A stretch of 64,000 bases of DNA. It comes from Lentibacter sp. (GTDB lineage Bacteria > Pseudomonadota > Alphaproteobacteria > Rhodobacterales > Rhodobacteraceae). Shown one piece after another: positions 1 to 10,416 of the stretch (position 1 is the first letter of the stretch; the number at the start of each line of letters is the position of its first letter). Under the pieces are notes generated by a model, which ran no database searches, had not been told where the DNA came from, and saw nothing but the letters and a program-made list of their open reading frames with translations. A program made the translations under genes and the position numbers. The stretch spans positions 52,638 through 116,637 of the forward strand of contig JADGEJ010000004.1 in assembly GCA_016744435.1 (NCBI GenBank), in the 5' to 3' direction.

Positions 1-801
1 CGACACCTCGCCAAACTCGACAGCCCGCCCGCGCAGCCCTTCAAGGGTCGCATCGGTGACAGCTTCTTCGCGCGCATCTCCGGCGAAGAGCTTGACGGTT
101 TTGATGTTGGTGATCGTGTCGACAACCTGCCCAGAAACCATCGCCTGAGCACCGGCCCGCTCTTTTGAGCGCTGGCGAATGCGCGGCAGAAAGTAACGTA
201 AATAGAAGCCGTATAGAACCATCCAACCCAGCAGGATCAGCACAAGGCGCGGGTCAATCATCATCACAAGGATGCCCGAGCCGATGACCGACGCGAGCGC
301 GAACAGCACCGCGTTGATGGCTTCGATGACCACTTCAGTCAGCGAGCGCGTTGCTTGCACTTGCTTTTGCGCGAGGCGGCCTGCGTAGTCGTCGTCAAAG
401 TAGCCGACAGACTGGCCGAGCGTCCACGTGTTGAGCCGACTGAGAATCTGCTTGAACAGGTTCGGCCCCAGCACGATCGACTGGAACACCGCGTTGAGGC
501 CAAAAAAGGCGGGCCTCAGGACGACAAGTAAAAACGCCCCGAAGATCAACAAGCCGATATGCGCGCTCACGGGCGCGTCAGATGCCGCCAAGTCAACGAC
601 ACGGCCCAGCACGAACATCGACAACACTTCGGATGCGCCTGAAAGCGCTGAGGCAAACCCTGCCAAAGCAATAACGGGCCAAGCCCCCTTGAGACACCAA
701 GCCGAGAAAGCCCAGAGCTTGGTTGGCGGCGCGCCAGTTGCAGGCTTTGTCGGGTCGATCATCCCCGCCGCGCGCTGTGACAAGCGTTGAAAGGTGTTCA
801 T
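1..801 (-). CDS. ABC transporter ATP-binding/permease protein (3' part outside the window)
   Basis: Minus-strand frame from ATG at 801 gives MNTFQRLSQRAAGMIDPTKPATGAPPTKLWAF..., with ABC exporter TMD features; ATGA overlap with the next gene. The ORF track misses it because it is open at the window edge. Confidence 0.8.
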   Translation of the reverse strand, partial: MNTFQRLSQRAAGMIDPTKPATGAPPTKLWAFSAWCLKGAWPVIALAGFASALSGASEVLSMFVLGRVVDLAASDAPVSAHIGLLIFGAFLLVVLRPAFFGLNAVFQSIVLGPNLFKQILSRLNTWTLGQSVGYFDDDYAGRLAQKQVQATRSLTEVVIEAINAVLFALASVIGSGILVMMIDPRLVLILLGWMVLYGFYLRYFLPRIRQRSKERAGAQAMVSGQVVDTITNIKTVKLFAGDAREEAVTDATLEGLRGRAVEFGEVS

Positions 802-2639
802 GCATTCTCCCCCAGAAACCCGCCTGACTGGCGCGCCCACAATTCAGCGTAAAGCCCGCCTTTGGCAAGCAATTCGGCGTGCGTGCCCGCTTCAACGATG
901 CGCCCCGCGTCAAGCACGACGATCTTGTCCATCTGCGCGATGGTTGACAGGCGGTGGGCAATCGCGATCACGGTTTTGCCCTCCATCATGCCGTAGAGCG
1001 TGTCTTGGATGGCGGCTTCTACTTCACTATCGAGCGCGCTTGTCGCCTCGTCGAGAAGCAAGACCGGAGCGTTCTTGAGGATAACCCGCGCCAGCGTGAT
1101 GCGCTGACGTTGCCCGCCAGAAAGCTTGACGCCGCGCTCGCCGACACGCGCGTCTAGCCCCACGTTGCCCTCGGTGTCAGCCAGCGTGTTGATAAACTCA
1201 AGCGCTTGGGCCTGACGCGCGGCGTGAAGCAATTCCTCTTCACTGGCGTCAGGGCGCCCATAGAGAATGTTCTCGCGCACCGAGCGGTGCAGCAGAGAGC
1301 TTTCTTGTTGCACCATGCCGATCTGGGCACGCAGGCTGTCTTGGGTGACTTTTGCAATGTCCTGACCGTCGATCAGGATCTGCCCGCCTTCGGCATCATA
1401 GAACCGCAGCAAAAGCTTCACGAGCGTCGACTTGCCAGCCCCAGAGCGGCCCACAAGACCAACTTTTTGACCAGCAGCAATACTCAGATCAACGCCCTCA
1501 AGCCCACCCGTGGCGCGCCCATAGCTGTGCGCCAGCGCTTTGATCTCGATCTGCCCATCTGCAATCAACAGTGGCTTGGCGCTTTGAGCATCAACCAACT
1601 CGATAGGCTGTGCGATGGTTTCCATACCCTCGGCAACGACGCCAAGCTGGCGGAAAAACGAGGTCAGCGCCCACATGATCCAAGCGGTCATCGCGTTGAG
1701 CCTGAGCGTCAGCGCGGTTGTTGCCGCCACGACGCCAACACTTGCCTCGCCCTGCATCCAGAGGAACACGGACCAGCCAACAACTCCGACGATCAGCAAC
1801 CCATTGAGCGTTACCAAGGCCAAATCCATCAACGTGAAAATGCGCATTTCAGCCATGAATGTTTCGCGAGCCCTCTCTATCGCTTCGCGCACAAAGCTGA
1901 GTTCTTCACCATGATGCGCGAACATTTTGACGGAGTGCACGTTGGTATAACTGTCAACCACGCGCCCCGTCACGGCTGAGCGCGCGTCTGACGCCGCTTT
2001 TGAAGCCGGGCCTACCCGCGCCACTGTCCAACGGATGAGCATACTGTAGACGATGAGCCAGATGATCAGCGGAAGCACGAGCCGCACGTCAGCACCCCAG
2101 AGCAACACAGCAGCGCCAATCACGTAGGCCAGCGCAAATGTCAGCGCATCAAACACCTGAAACACGGCCTCGCCCGCGGCGGGGGGCGTTTGCATGATGC
2201 GGTTGGCGATGCGGCCTGCAAAGTCATTCTCAAACCAACCGACCGACTGGCGCATAACATGTGAGTGCGCCCGCCAGCGGATGAGCGTGCCAAAGTTTGG
2301 CAGGATCGTCTGGTTGATCAGCATCACATCAACGATGTGCAGCAGCGGGCGCAAAAACACGATGAAGACAGCAAGCACTATCAGCGTAGTGCCGTGCTCC
2401 GCCCAAACGCGGCTTGGATCACCGGAAAGCACATCAACGATCCAGCCCATGTAAAAGATCAGCGCTATCTCAACGGTGGCGACGACGATCGAGAACAGCC
2501 CCGCGACCCAGAACACCCTTTTAAACGGCTGCGAATACCCAAGGATAAAGCGCCAAAGCGTTTTTGGCGGCACGTTTTCCTCAGGGTACGCGACATAAGG
2601 ATCAACGAGATTTTCGAAATAGGAGAACAGCTTTTTCAT
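798..2639 (-). CDS. ABC transporter ATP-binding/permease protein
   Basis: Walker A GRSGAGKST, signature LSGGQRQRI, Walker B VLLLDEATSALD; start set at MKKLFSYFENL. Confidence 0.93.
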   Translation of the reverse strand: MKKLFSYFENLVDPYVAYPEENVPPKTLWRFILGYSQPFKRVFWVAGLFSIVVATVEIALIFYMGWIVDVLSGDPSRVWAEHGTTLIVLAVFIVFLRPLLHIVDVMLINQTILPNFGTLIRWRAHSHVMRQSVGWFENDFAGRIANRIMQTPPAAGEAVFQVFDALTFALAYVIGAAVLLWGADVRLVLPLIIWLIVYSMLIRWTVARVGPASKAASDARSAVTGRVVDSYTNVHSVKMFAHHGEELSFVREAIERARETFMAEMRIFTLMDLALVTLNGLLIVGVVGWSVFLWMQGEASVGVVAATTALTLRLNAMTAWIMWALTSFFRQLGVVAEGMETIAQPIELVDAQSAKPLLIADGQIEIKALAHSYGRATGGLEGVDLSIAAGQKVGLVGRSGAGKSTLVKLLLRFYDAEGGQILIDGQDIAKVTQDSLRAQIGMVQQESSLLHRSVRENILYGRPDASEEELLHAARQAQALEFINTLADTEGNVGLDARVGERGVKLSGGQRQRITLARVILKNAPVLLLDEATSALDSEVEAAIQDTLYGMMEGKTVIAIAHRLSTIAQMDKIVVLDAGRIVEAGTHAELLAKGGLYAELWARQSGGFLGENA

Positions 2640-2819
2640 ACGGAGGAAACTTTCGGACAAGACACAAATGTTGCGACGGCTCACTTAAGCGCGCGTCAGG
2701 GTTGGCGAGCGATTAGGCTCAGTCGTGCCAGATCCCGTAAAACATTTGTTCCTCCTTATGCTTGAAGCGAGGTTAGCGCAGCTTTTGCAGCCTGTCACCC
2801 CCATCATGCATCAAGCGTT

Positions 2820-3944
2820 TCAGTCGCAGACGCCTTGCAGCGCTTTCCAGTCTGCTGCACTCAAGACAGAAGATGTTGCGGTTTGCTTTTGAGCAAAGGC
2901 GCGCGCCTTGTCAGCCCGTTCTTGCGAAGGCGGGTGTGACATAAAGTAAAACGGCAGTTCGAGAGCAGCGCTTTGTTGTTCTAGCAGGTAGTCAAAAAAC
3001 GAAGCAAAGCCTGTGCCACTGACGCCAGCGTTACGCAGCGCCTCGAGTGCGAATTTATCTGCCTCGGCCTCAGCTTCGCGGGTATAGCTTGCATCCAGCA
3101 TTTGCTCGGCCAAAATAGCCGCCAAAGCCCCGCCCGAGAAATCGCCCAGTACCATCGAGATCAGGCCAGCAGAGCCAGCTGCGCGCAGGGCGTTGCGGGT
3201 AGAATCGCGGTGTTCAACGTGGCCTATCTCATGCGCGAGAACGCCAGCGACCGCGTCAGCGCCTTTGGCCTCGTCGATCAGCCCCCGCATGATCACGATC
3301 TGCCCGCCGGGAGCGGCGAAGGCGTTGACCATCGGATGGTCAAACACCTGAATGTTCAACTCATATTCCATGTCTATGTTTGCCGTAAGGCGTGCTTCCA
3401 TCTTGGCCAGTGCCGCCAGCCCTGCATCGTTTTTACACGAAAGGTCTGCATCAGAATCGCGGGATACAAACCAGCTGATCTGCTTGATAACAACCTGGCC
3501 AAACTGCTCTTCGCGATCACGTGGCATGAACCGCGCCAAAGTGTCGGCCATTGCAGGCAAGATCACGAATAACATGAGTGCAACGGCGGCAAACGCGCCC
3601 CCCATGAGTTTGACGATACGCAAGCCAGCGCCTTTGTTCACATCGCGTTTGTGCAAGCGCGGGGCGAATTCGCGCAGCCGCGCATTCAGCACACCGTCGC
3701 GCAAGGAAAGGCGCGCTTCGTGGCGCAGCATTTCGTCGTCACCGCTGATGTGGCGCGTAAACGTGAGCCAGCCGCCGCTCGGCTGATCTGCGAGCAATCG
3801 CAGCTCTTCTAACCGCCAGTGTTGTGGCGCGCCAATGCTTTGCCCCTCAAAGCTCAGATAGCCCGTCGCCTCGTCAAGGCGCACATCGACATGGTGTTTG
3901 GCGGCAGACACTCCGTCAAAATAGATGCCTGCCGCCTCTAGCAT
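2820..3944 (-). CDS. M48 family metallopeptidase
   Basis: HEIGHVEHRD zinc motif (HExxH) and downstream EAEADKFA. Confidence 0.92.
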   Translation of the reverse strand: MLEAAGIYFDGVSAAKHHVDVRLDEATGYLSFEGQSIGAPQHWRLEELRLLADQPSGGWLTFTRHISGDDEMLRHEARLSLRDGVLNARLREFAPRLHKRDVNKGAGLRIVKLMGGAFAAVALMLFVILPAMADTLARFMPRDREEQFGQVVIKQISWFVSRDSDADLSCKNDAGLAALAKMEARLTANIDMEYELNIQVFDHPMVNAFAAPGGQIVIMRGLIDEAKGADAVAGVLAHEIGHVEHRDSTRNALRAAGSAGLISMVLGDFSGGALAAILAEQMLDASYTREAEAEADKFALEALRNAGVSGTGFASFFDYLLEQQSAALELPFYFMSHPPSQERADKARAFAQKQTATSSVLSAADWKALQGVCD

Positions 3945-5140
3945 CAGAAGGCGCCGCCAATGTCGAGCGCGTCAGCAAAGCCTTCGGCATCAACGCCAGT
4001 TTCGGCCGCGCGTTGGCTGATGTCGCCCAGCGCATCTTTACCCTGCACTGTGAAAGTGGTGACAAAATGGTTGATCATAGGTTGCAAGATAAACACCAGA
4101 GTCAGCGCGCCAACGAGCACCAGCAGCAAGACATAGAGAACCGCACCAACAAACCCGATAAGGCCCATGAGAGCGAAGCTTTCTGACTGCGCCACCATAG
4201 ACATGACCCCAGCCATTCCCAGCCCTCCAACTGCCATAATTGCGAGCAGGATTGCACCAATGATCAAGCCTCCGATCAGAGCGATCTTGAGAAGATCCCA
4301 AGTGCGCGGCTCGGCTTTAAAGGCAATGTCTTCGCCCAGAGTACGGTTGGCGAAGAAGTAACGCATTGAATGCACGCGGTAGTAAAGCCCGCCAACCACC
4401 AGCCAGACGTACCCAACAACTCCGCCGATTGCCAACATGGCTTCGCTTTCCATTGCAGCACCGGCACCTATGCCGACAGACAAGACAGTGAGGCCGATAA
4501 AGATATGCTTCATCGCACCATAGAGCTTGGTCCATTTGCCATGCTGTTCAAACTTCGCGTCGCCATACCAGCTGCGGTCAATCATGTATTTCTCAAGTTT
4601 GAAGTTGGCCAAAGGCGCCAGAAGGCCAATACTGACGATCATCAGGATCGTGTAACCTGAGGCCCGAAGTGCGTAGCCCCAAGCGCCCTGCTCCATGCCA
4701 AAGCGCACCCCGCGCCAGCGTGTGCGGGCCATTTTGTAACGGCGCGCACGGTAGGCCGCGTAGAAGATCAGCGGCAAAAGTGCGAGCAGATTGAGGTAGA
4801 GCAGCGACATCATCATGATGACTTCGGCGGGCGTTGTCGGCTCTGCCACAAAGCTTAACCCGAAGAAGAACAGCACCATCTGGATAACGCCCAGATAGAT
4901 CGCCAGCACCACGACTGCGACCAGAAAGCCAAGGAACTTTTCAAGCCCTGTGCCAGTGTATTCAAATGCATCACCGTCGCCTACGGCAGAGGACCAAATG
5001 TATTTGCGGATCCGGGTTTTGGCCCAGAACCGGTAAATACCAAGAGTGATAACCGTCAGAATTGTCGTGACGATAGCAAGGTGAAACAACTCGCCGCGTG
5101 TCCCACGGTACTGGCCGTGAATGTCGTTATTTGTGCTCAT
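3944..5140 (-). CDS. YjgN/DUF898 family membrane protein
   Basis: N-terminus YRGTRGELFHLAIVTTILTVITLGIYRFWAKTRIRKYIW, multiple TM helices. Confidence 0.88.
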   Translation of the reverse strand: MSTNNDIHGQYRGTRGELFHLAIVTTILTVITLGIYRFWAKTRIRKYIWSSAVGDGDAFEYTGTGLEKFLGFLVAVVVLAIYLGVIQMVLFFFGLSFVAEPTTPAEVIMMMSLLYLNLLALLPLIFYAAYRARRYKMARTRWRGVRFGMEQGAWGYALRASGYTILMIVSIGLLAPLANFKLEKYMIDRSWYGDAKFEQHGKWTKLYGAMKHIFIGLTVLSVGIGAGAAMESEAMLAIGGVVGYVWLVVGGLYYRVHSMRYFFANRTLGEDIAFKAEPRTWDLLKIALIGGLIIGAILLAIMAVGGLGMAGVMSMVAQSESFALMGLIGFVGAVLYVLLLVLVGALTLVFILQPMINHFVTTFTVQGKDALGDISQRAAETGVDAEGFADALDIGGAF

Positions 5141-5222
5141 TTAAAACATCCCTGTTCGCTGAAATTGGGGCAATGGTAAGTATCGGTTTTCCCGAGCACG
5201 CTTTGCGAGATCAGGCTTTCAT

Positions 5223-7559
5223 TCAGTCAAATTTCATGTTGCGTGGGAAGCCGTAAGGCGGGCGTTTGCCGACGCCTGCGCGTTTGCCGAGCCATTCGCT
5301 CAGGTCTGTCTCGGTGCGGGTTTTGCCTCCGCCCATCGCCCAGCTGAGGCCGTCATCCCAAGTGAATGTGGTGAGGTCAGAAAGCCCGCCGTCAAGCTCA
5401 AGCGCGCCTTGTTTGCCGCGCGCCATGTTATACTTTTGCAAGCGCACGCCTTTGCCGCGGCCAAGCTCGGGCAACTCAGATAGCGGGAAGACAAGGAACT
5501 TGCCGTTCTCGCTGACTATTGCAACATGGTCGCCGCTGACTGGCTTACAAATAACCGCTGCCGCGTCTTTAACGTTGAGTACTTGCTTGCCCGACTTCGT
5601 CTGCGCCATAACCTCGTCTTCGGGCACAACAAAGCCGTTACCCTCGCTTGAGGCGACGATCAGTTTACCGCCCGGTTTATGGATGAACAGCGAGACGATT
5701 TCAGCCTCATTGGGCAAATCAACCATCAAGCGCAGAGGCTCGCCCATACCGCGCCCACCGGGCAGGTTAACCGCGCCAAGCGTATAAAAACGCCCGTTGC
5801 TGCCCATTAGCATGATCCTGTCAGTTGTCTCGGCATGAAAGACAAAACGGCTCTCGTCACCGTCTTTGAACTTCAACTCGCGCGTGAGATCAATATGGCC
5901 GGACATGGCCCTGATCCAACCCATCTTGGAGCAGACAACCGTGATAGGCTCGCGATCAATCATCGCCTCGAGCGGCACCTCTTCTACAACGCCCGCCTCA
6001 GCAAACACTGTACGTCGTGCGCCGCCTTCGTAGTCTTTGCCGAAAGTCTTCTTCGCGACTTTGAGCTGGTCTGCAATCGAGGCCCACTGCAAGCTTTTGC
6101 TTTCCAGCAAGTCTTCCAGCCCGGCGCGCTCTTCCATCAGTTTATCGCGCTCAGCGACAAGCTCCATCTCTTCGAGCTTGCGCAAGCTGCGCAACCGCAT
6201 GTTCAAAATCGCATCAGCCTGTGCTTCTGTCAGCCCGTCATAGCTGCCCAGAGCGGGCGAGACATAGTCGCGATCGTCAGTGGCTCGCACAAACGTCTGG
6301 CCCCAATCTTCCCGCATGAGCGCTGCCTTTGGCTCGTCGTCATAGCGAATAATATCAATCACGCGGTCAAGGTTGAGGAAGGCGATGATAAAACCTTCGA
6401 GCACCTCAAGGCGCGCGTCGATCTTCTCCATCCGGTGCTTTGAGCGGCGGATCAGCACTTCGCGGCGGAAATCAAGGAAAGCCCGCAGCACTTCCTTCAT
6501 GCTACAAACCTTAGGCGTCACGCCGTCGATCAGCACGTTCATGTTGAGGCTGAAACGCGTCTCCAAATCCGAGCTGCGGAACATCATGTTCATCAAGACA
6601 TCAGGGTCAACGTTCTTTGACTTAGGTTCCAGCACAAGGCGGATGTCATCAGCAGACTCGTCGCGCACATCGCCCAGAATGGGCATCTTTTTCAGCTGGA
6701 TAATCTCTGCGATCTTCTCGATCAGCTTTGATTTTTGCACCTGATAAGGGATCTCGGTGACAACAATTTGCCACTGGCCGCGGCCCAAATCTTCGATGTG
6801 CCACTTGGCACGCAGGCGGAAGCTCCCGCGCCCCGTGCGGTAGGCCTGCGCGATGCTTTCTGGCGGCTCTACTATCGTTCCACCTGTCGGGAAATCGGGG
6901 CCGGGCACGAAGTTAAGCAACGTGTCGTCGCGCGCGTCGGGTGTCCTGATCAGATGCAGGCAAGCATCAACCAGCTCGGCAATGTTATGCGGCGGTATGT
7001 TTGTTGCCATACCAACGGCGATACCTGTTGAGCCGTTGGCGAGCAGATGCGGGAAGGTCGCGGGCAAAACCGCAGGCTCGTCAAGGCGGCCATCGTAGTT
7101 GGGCCGAAAATCAACTGCGTTCTCGCTCAAGCCCTCAAGCATGCTCTCGGCAACGATCGTCATCCGCGCTTCTGTGTAGCGAGAAGCGGCGGGGTTATCG
7201 CCATCGATGTTGCCAAAGTTGCCCTGCCCGTCAACCAGCGGGTAGCGCACGTTAAAGTCTTGCGCGAGGCGCGCCATCGCATCGTAGATCGCGGCGTCGC
7301 CATGCGGGTGAAAATCCCCCATCGTGTCGCCAGAAATTTTCGCTGACTTAAGAAAACCGCCCGTCGCGTTGAGCTTCAAGCGGCTCATCGCATAAAGGAT
7401 ACGGCGGTGAACCGGCTTTAGCCCGTCGCGGGCATCGGGCAGTGCGCGGTGCATGATCGTGGAGAGCGCATAGGTGAGATACCTGTCGCCAATCGCGCGG
7501 CGCAGGGGCTCGGAAACTTCCGTGCCTGACGTATCATTATCATCTATCAAATCACTCAT
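5223..7559 (-). CDS. parC: DNA topoisomerase IV subunit A
   Basis: RALPDARDGLKPVHRRILYAM, YPLVDGQGNFGNIDGDNPAASRYTEARM; 778 aa. Confidence 0.96.
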   Translation of the reverse strand: MSDLIDDNDTSGTEVSEPLRRAIGDRYLTYALSTIMHRALPDARDGLKPVHRRILYAMSRLKLNATGGFLKSAKISGDTMGDFHPHGDAAIYDAMARLAQDFNVRYPLVDGQGNFGNIDGDNPAASRYTEARMTIVAESMLEGLSENAVDFRPNYDGRLDEPAVLPATFPHLLANGSTGIAVGMATNIPPHNIAELVDACLHLIRTPDARDDTLLNFVPGPDFPTGGTIVEPPESIAQAYRTGRGSFRLRAKWHIEDLGRGQWQIVVTEIPYQVQKSKLIEKIAEIIQLKKMPILGDVRDESADDIRLVLEPKSKNVDPDVLMNMMFRSSDLETRFSLNMNVLIDGVTPKVCSMKEVLRAFLDFRREVLIRRSKHRMEKIDARLEVLEGFIIAFLNLDRVIDIIRYDDEPKAALMREDWGQTFVRATDDRDYVSPALGSYDGLTEAQADAILNMRLRSLRKLEEMELVAERDKLMEERAGLEDLLESKSLQWASIADQLKVAKKTFGKDYEGGARRTVFAEAGVVEEVPLEAMIDREPITVVCSKMGWIRAMSGHIDLTRELKFKDGDESRFVFHAETTDRIMLMGSNGRFYTLGAVNLPGGRGMGEPLRLMVDLPNEAEIVSLFIHKPGGKLIVASSEGNGFVVPEDEVMAQTKSGKQVLNVKDAAAVICKPVSGDHVAIVSENGKFLVFPLSELPELGRGKGVRLQKYNMARGKQGALELDGGLSDLTTFTWDDGLSWAMGGGKTRTETDLSEWLGKRAGVGKRPPYGFPRNMKFD

Positions 7560-7731
7560 ACCACCGTCTTAGAGGCTTTCACCCGAAGTTTGAATCCTTA
7601 AATTAACCAAGCCCGCGTTGTATTTATGCAAGATCGGGAAAGCTGTTATTTCTTTCCCCCCTATTGGCCGTGCGAATCGTGTATAAAGCTGCCACAGCAG
7701 TGACACATTTACGCTTAGGGGGTTTTGCGCA

Positions 7732-8301
7732 ATGTGGCGTTTTATTTTGATTTCATTCGGATTCTTGGGATTCTCGTTTTACGAACTCAGCGGCGGAAGC
7801 GACTACGCACCCGTTGAAGGCTCGCGCCAAGCGCTGGCCATCGAACGAGGCAAAGTCGACGCCCAGCGCGCGCTTGCGGCGGCTCAGTCCAAGCCACAAG
7901 CCCCCACGCCCGCTCCGGTGATAACTGCCGCTGCAGCACAGCCCAAAGCGACCATCGTTCTCGCTTCGGCACCGACAATATCCGCCGAAAAGCCCGCCGC
8001 GACGCAGCCCTCAACTCCGGTTGTAGACCTTGCAAAAGCCACGGCCCTGACAGCACCAGCGGAAACTGACCTGTCTGAACAAAGCCACGCTAAACCGAAG
8101 TACGATGTGCGTGAAGTCATCGGAAACCGCGTAAATCTACGCCGTGGGCCAGGCACAAACTACACAGCCGTTGGCAAGTTGCGCCAAGGCGACCGTGTGC
8201 TGGTTCTGCGCGATGACGGTGAAGGCTGGCTCAAGCTGCGCGTCGTTGAAACGGGCCGCATCGGCTATATGGCTGACTTTTTGATCACGGCTTCAAACTG
8301 A
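7732..8301 (+). CDS. SH3 domain-containing protein
   Basis: C-terminal GNRVNLRRGPGTNYTAVGKLRQGDRVLVL SH3b-type domain. Confidence 0.85.
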   Translation: MWRFILISFGFLGFSFYELSGGSDYAPVEGSRQALAIERGKVDAQRALAAAQSKPQAPTPAPVITAAAAQPKATIVLASAPTISAEKPAATQPSTPVVDLAKATALTAPAETDLSEQSHAKPKYDVREVIGNRVNLRRGPGTNYTAVGKLRQGDRVLVLRDDGEGWLKLRVVETGRIGYMADFLITASN

Positions 8302-8339
8302 GCATTGCCCCAAAGGCTTGTGCCGCGTAAGCGAAGCGG

Positions 8340-9170
8340 ATGACACAAACAATCCTAATTACCGGCTGCTCTTCAGGGCTGGGCTATGATGCAGCCCATG
8401 GCTTGCATGCTCGTGGCTGGCGCGTGTTTGCCACTTGTCGGCGCGAAGACGACTGCACGCGCCTGCGCGGTGAAGGGCTTGAAAGCTTTGTGCTTGATTA
8501 TGCCTCGACCGCGAGCATCGACGCAGCACTTGCGCAGGTCTTGCAAGCCACTGGTGGCACGCTGGATGCGCTTTACAACAACGGCGCTTACGCGATGCCC
8601 GGCGCTGTGGAAGACCTCCCCCGCGAGGGTTTGCGCGAAATCTACGAGACCAACCTGTTCGGCGTTCACGAACTCACCTGCCGCGTTATCCCGGTGATGC
8701 GTGCGCAAGGCCACGGGCGGATCATCAACTGCTCATCTGTCTTGGGCCTCGTTCCGATGCGCTGGCGCGGCGCCTACAGCAGCACCAAGTTTGCGCTTGA
8801 GGGGCTGACCGACGCTCTGCGTATCGAGATGCGTGACACGCCCTTGCACATCATCACGGTTGAGCCGGGGCCGATCACCTCGAAAATCCGCGAGAACTCG
8901 ATCCCTCCGTTCGAAAAGCATGTGGATTGGAGAAATTCACCGCGCCGCGCACAGTATGAAACCTCGTTGCTCACGCGCCTCTACGAAAGCCGCGGTGGCC
9001 CAGATACGTTTGAGTTGCCTGCTTCTGCAGTGACCAAAAAGCTGGTCCACGCGCTTGAAAGCCGCCGCCCGCGCCCGCGCTACTTCGTGACCAAGGCGAC
9101 TTACCTCATGGCATTCGCGCGCCGCATTCTGCCAACGCGCATGCTCGACTGGCTCATTGCGAAAGGCTAA
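8340..9170 (+). CDS. SDR family oxidoreductase
   Basis: TGCSSGLG nucleotide motif, NNGAYA, YSSTKFALEG (YxxxK). Confidence 0.92.
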   Translation: MTQTILITGCSSGLGYDAAHGLHARGWRVFATCRREDDCTRLRGEGLESFVLDYASTASIDAALAQVLQATGGTLDALYNNGAYAMPGAVEDLPREGLREIYETNLFGVHELTCRVIPVMRAQGHGRIINCSSVLGLVPMRWRGAYSSTKFALEGLTDALRIEMRDTPLHIITVEPGPITSKIRENSIPPFEKHVDWRNSPRRAQYETSLLTRLYESRGGPDTFELPASAVTKKLVHALESRRPRPRYFVTKATYLMAFARRILPTRMLDWLIAKG

Positions 9171-9179
9171 CGCCCCAGA

Positions 9180-9320
9180 TTAGCCGCTGAGCTGCCGCTC
9201 GCGCCAGACAATAAACAAGCCGCCAAAAGCGATCAGGATCGCGCCGGGGAAGAGATCAGACCAAGGCGCTTCGCCAAACGCGAGCCAGCCAAGCACACGG
9301 GCCGTGCTTTGCTCGCTCAT
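9180..9320 (-). pseudogene. C-terminal remnant of an EamA/DMT family transporter
   Basis: Minus-strand frame MSEQSTARVLGWLAFGEAPWSDLFPGAILIAFGGLFIVWRERQLSG* resembles the last TM segment of DMT permeases; no upstream part present. Confidence 0.65.
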
Positions 9321-9422
9321 CCCCTAGCCGATAGCGGCAATCTGCCCCGCGCGCCAGTTTTGCATTCGCATTCCGCGCAAAAGCCCTTACATGGGTGCAA
9401 AGCCAAACTGATGGAGGCCCCG

Positions 9423-9626
9423 ATGGCCGACGATCCGCTCTTTGTTCTCATTATGCTATCCTGCGCCGCGGTCCTGATCATCCTGCTGATCGGGGTGGGC
9501 GGCTTTGCCAAGGGCGGTGACTTTAACCGCAAGCACGCCAACAAAGTCATGCGTTGGCGCATTGGCGCGCAGTTTATTGCCGTGTGCCTGATTGTTCTGT
9601 TCACTTGGCTGCGCTCAAAAGGCTGA
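9423..9626 (+). CDS. small twin-transmembrane / HIG1-domain-like protein
   Basis: MADDPLFVLIMLSCAAVLIILLIGVGGFAKGGDFNRKHANKVMRWRIGAQFIAVCLIVLFTWLRSKG. Confidence 0.8.
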   Translation: MADDPLFVLIMLSCAAVLIILLIGVGGFAKGGDFNRKHANKVMRWRIGAQFIAVCLIVLFTWLRSKG

Positions 9627-9644
9627 ACCTGAAAGGCTAGCGAC

Positions 9645-10217
9645 ATGGTTGTTCTCAACAAGATCTACACCCGCACCGGCGACAAAGGCGAAACAGCGCT
9701 TGGCAACGGTACGCGCGTGGCCAAGCACTCGGCCCGTGTTACGGCCTATGGCACCTCTGACGAGCTGAACGCCTTTATCGGCGTGGCACGCCTTGCCGCC
9801 TCTGGCGAAACAGACACCGCCCTTTCACGCATTCAAAATGACCTCTTTGATCTGGGGGCCGACATGTGCACTCCCGACCCTGCGAAAGATGCCGAAGCCG
9901 AGTATCCACCGCTGCGCATCGTGATGGAACAAACCCTGCGACTCGAAACCGAGATCGACACGATGAACGCAGCGCTTACGCCTCTGCGAAGCTTCATTCT
10001 CCCCGGCGGTTCGGCGCTGTCGGCGCATCTGCACGTCTGCCGCACCGTCGCCCGCCGCGCCGAGCGCTTGGCAACCGAACTTGCCGAAACAGAAGACGTT
10101 AACATGCGGGCGATCAAATACCTCAACCGCCTGAGTGACTGGTTCTTCGTCGCTGCGCGCATGGCTAATGAAAGCGGCACAACCGATGTGCTCTGGGTGC
10201 CGGGTGCAAGCCGCTAA
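9645..10217 (+). CDS. cob(I)yrinic acid a,c-diamide adenosyltransferase (PduO type)
   Basis: KIYTRTGDKGETALGNGTRV, DELNAFIG, RAERLATELAE. Confidence 0.93.
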   Translation: MVVLNKIYTRTGDKGETALGNGTRVAKHSARVTAYGTSDELNAFIGVARLAASGETDTALSRIQNDLFDLGADMCTPDPAKDAEAEYPPLRIVMEQTLRLETEIDTMNAALTPLRSFILPGGSALSAHLHVCRTVARRAERLATELAETEDVNMRAIKYLNRLSDWFFVAARMANESGTTDVLWVPGASR

Positions 10218-10416
10218 ACCCGCGGAGCGCAGTTTTTTTACGGCTGCGCAACATTCTTGCAAGTTTCAACACCCAAAAAACACTTAACGCGGCGTCCCTG
10301 AGGCAGAACGTGACGAATTTGCTCTGTTATAGAGCTTTCCGAGGCGTTATCAAACTCCGTGTAATCAAAGGAGTCGCCAGCGTGCGGCCAAATGAAACTC
10401 AAAGGAGTGAACGCCC

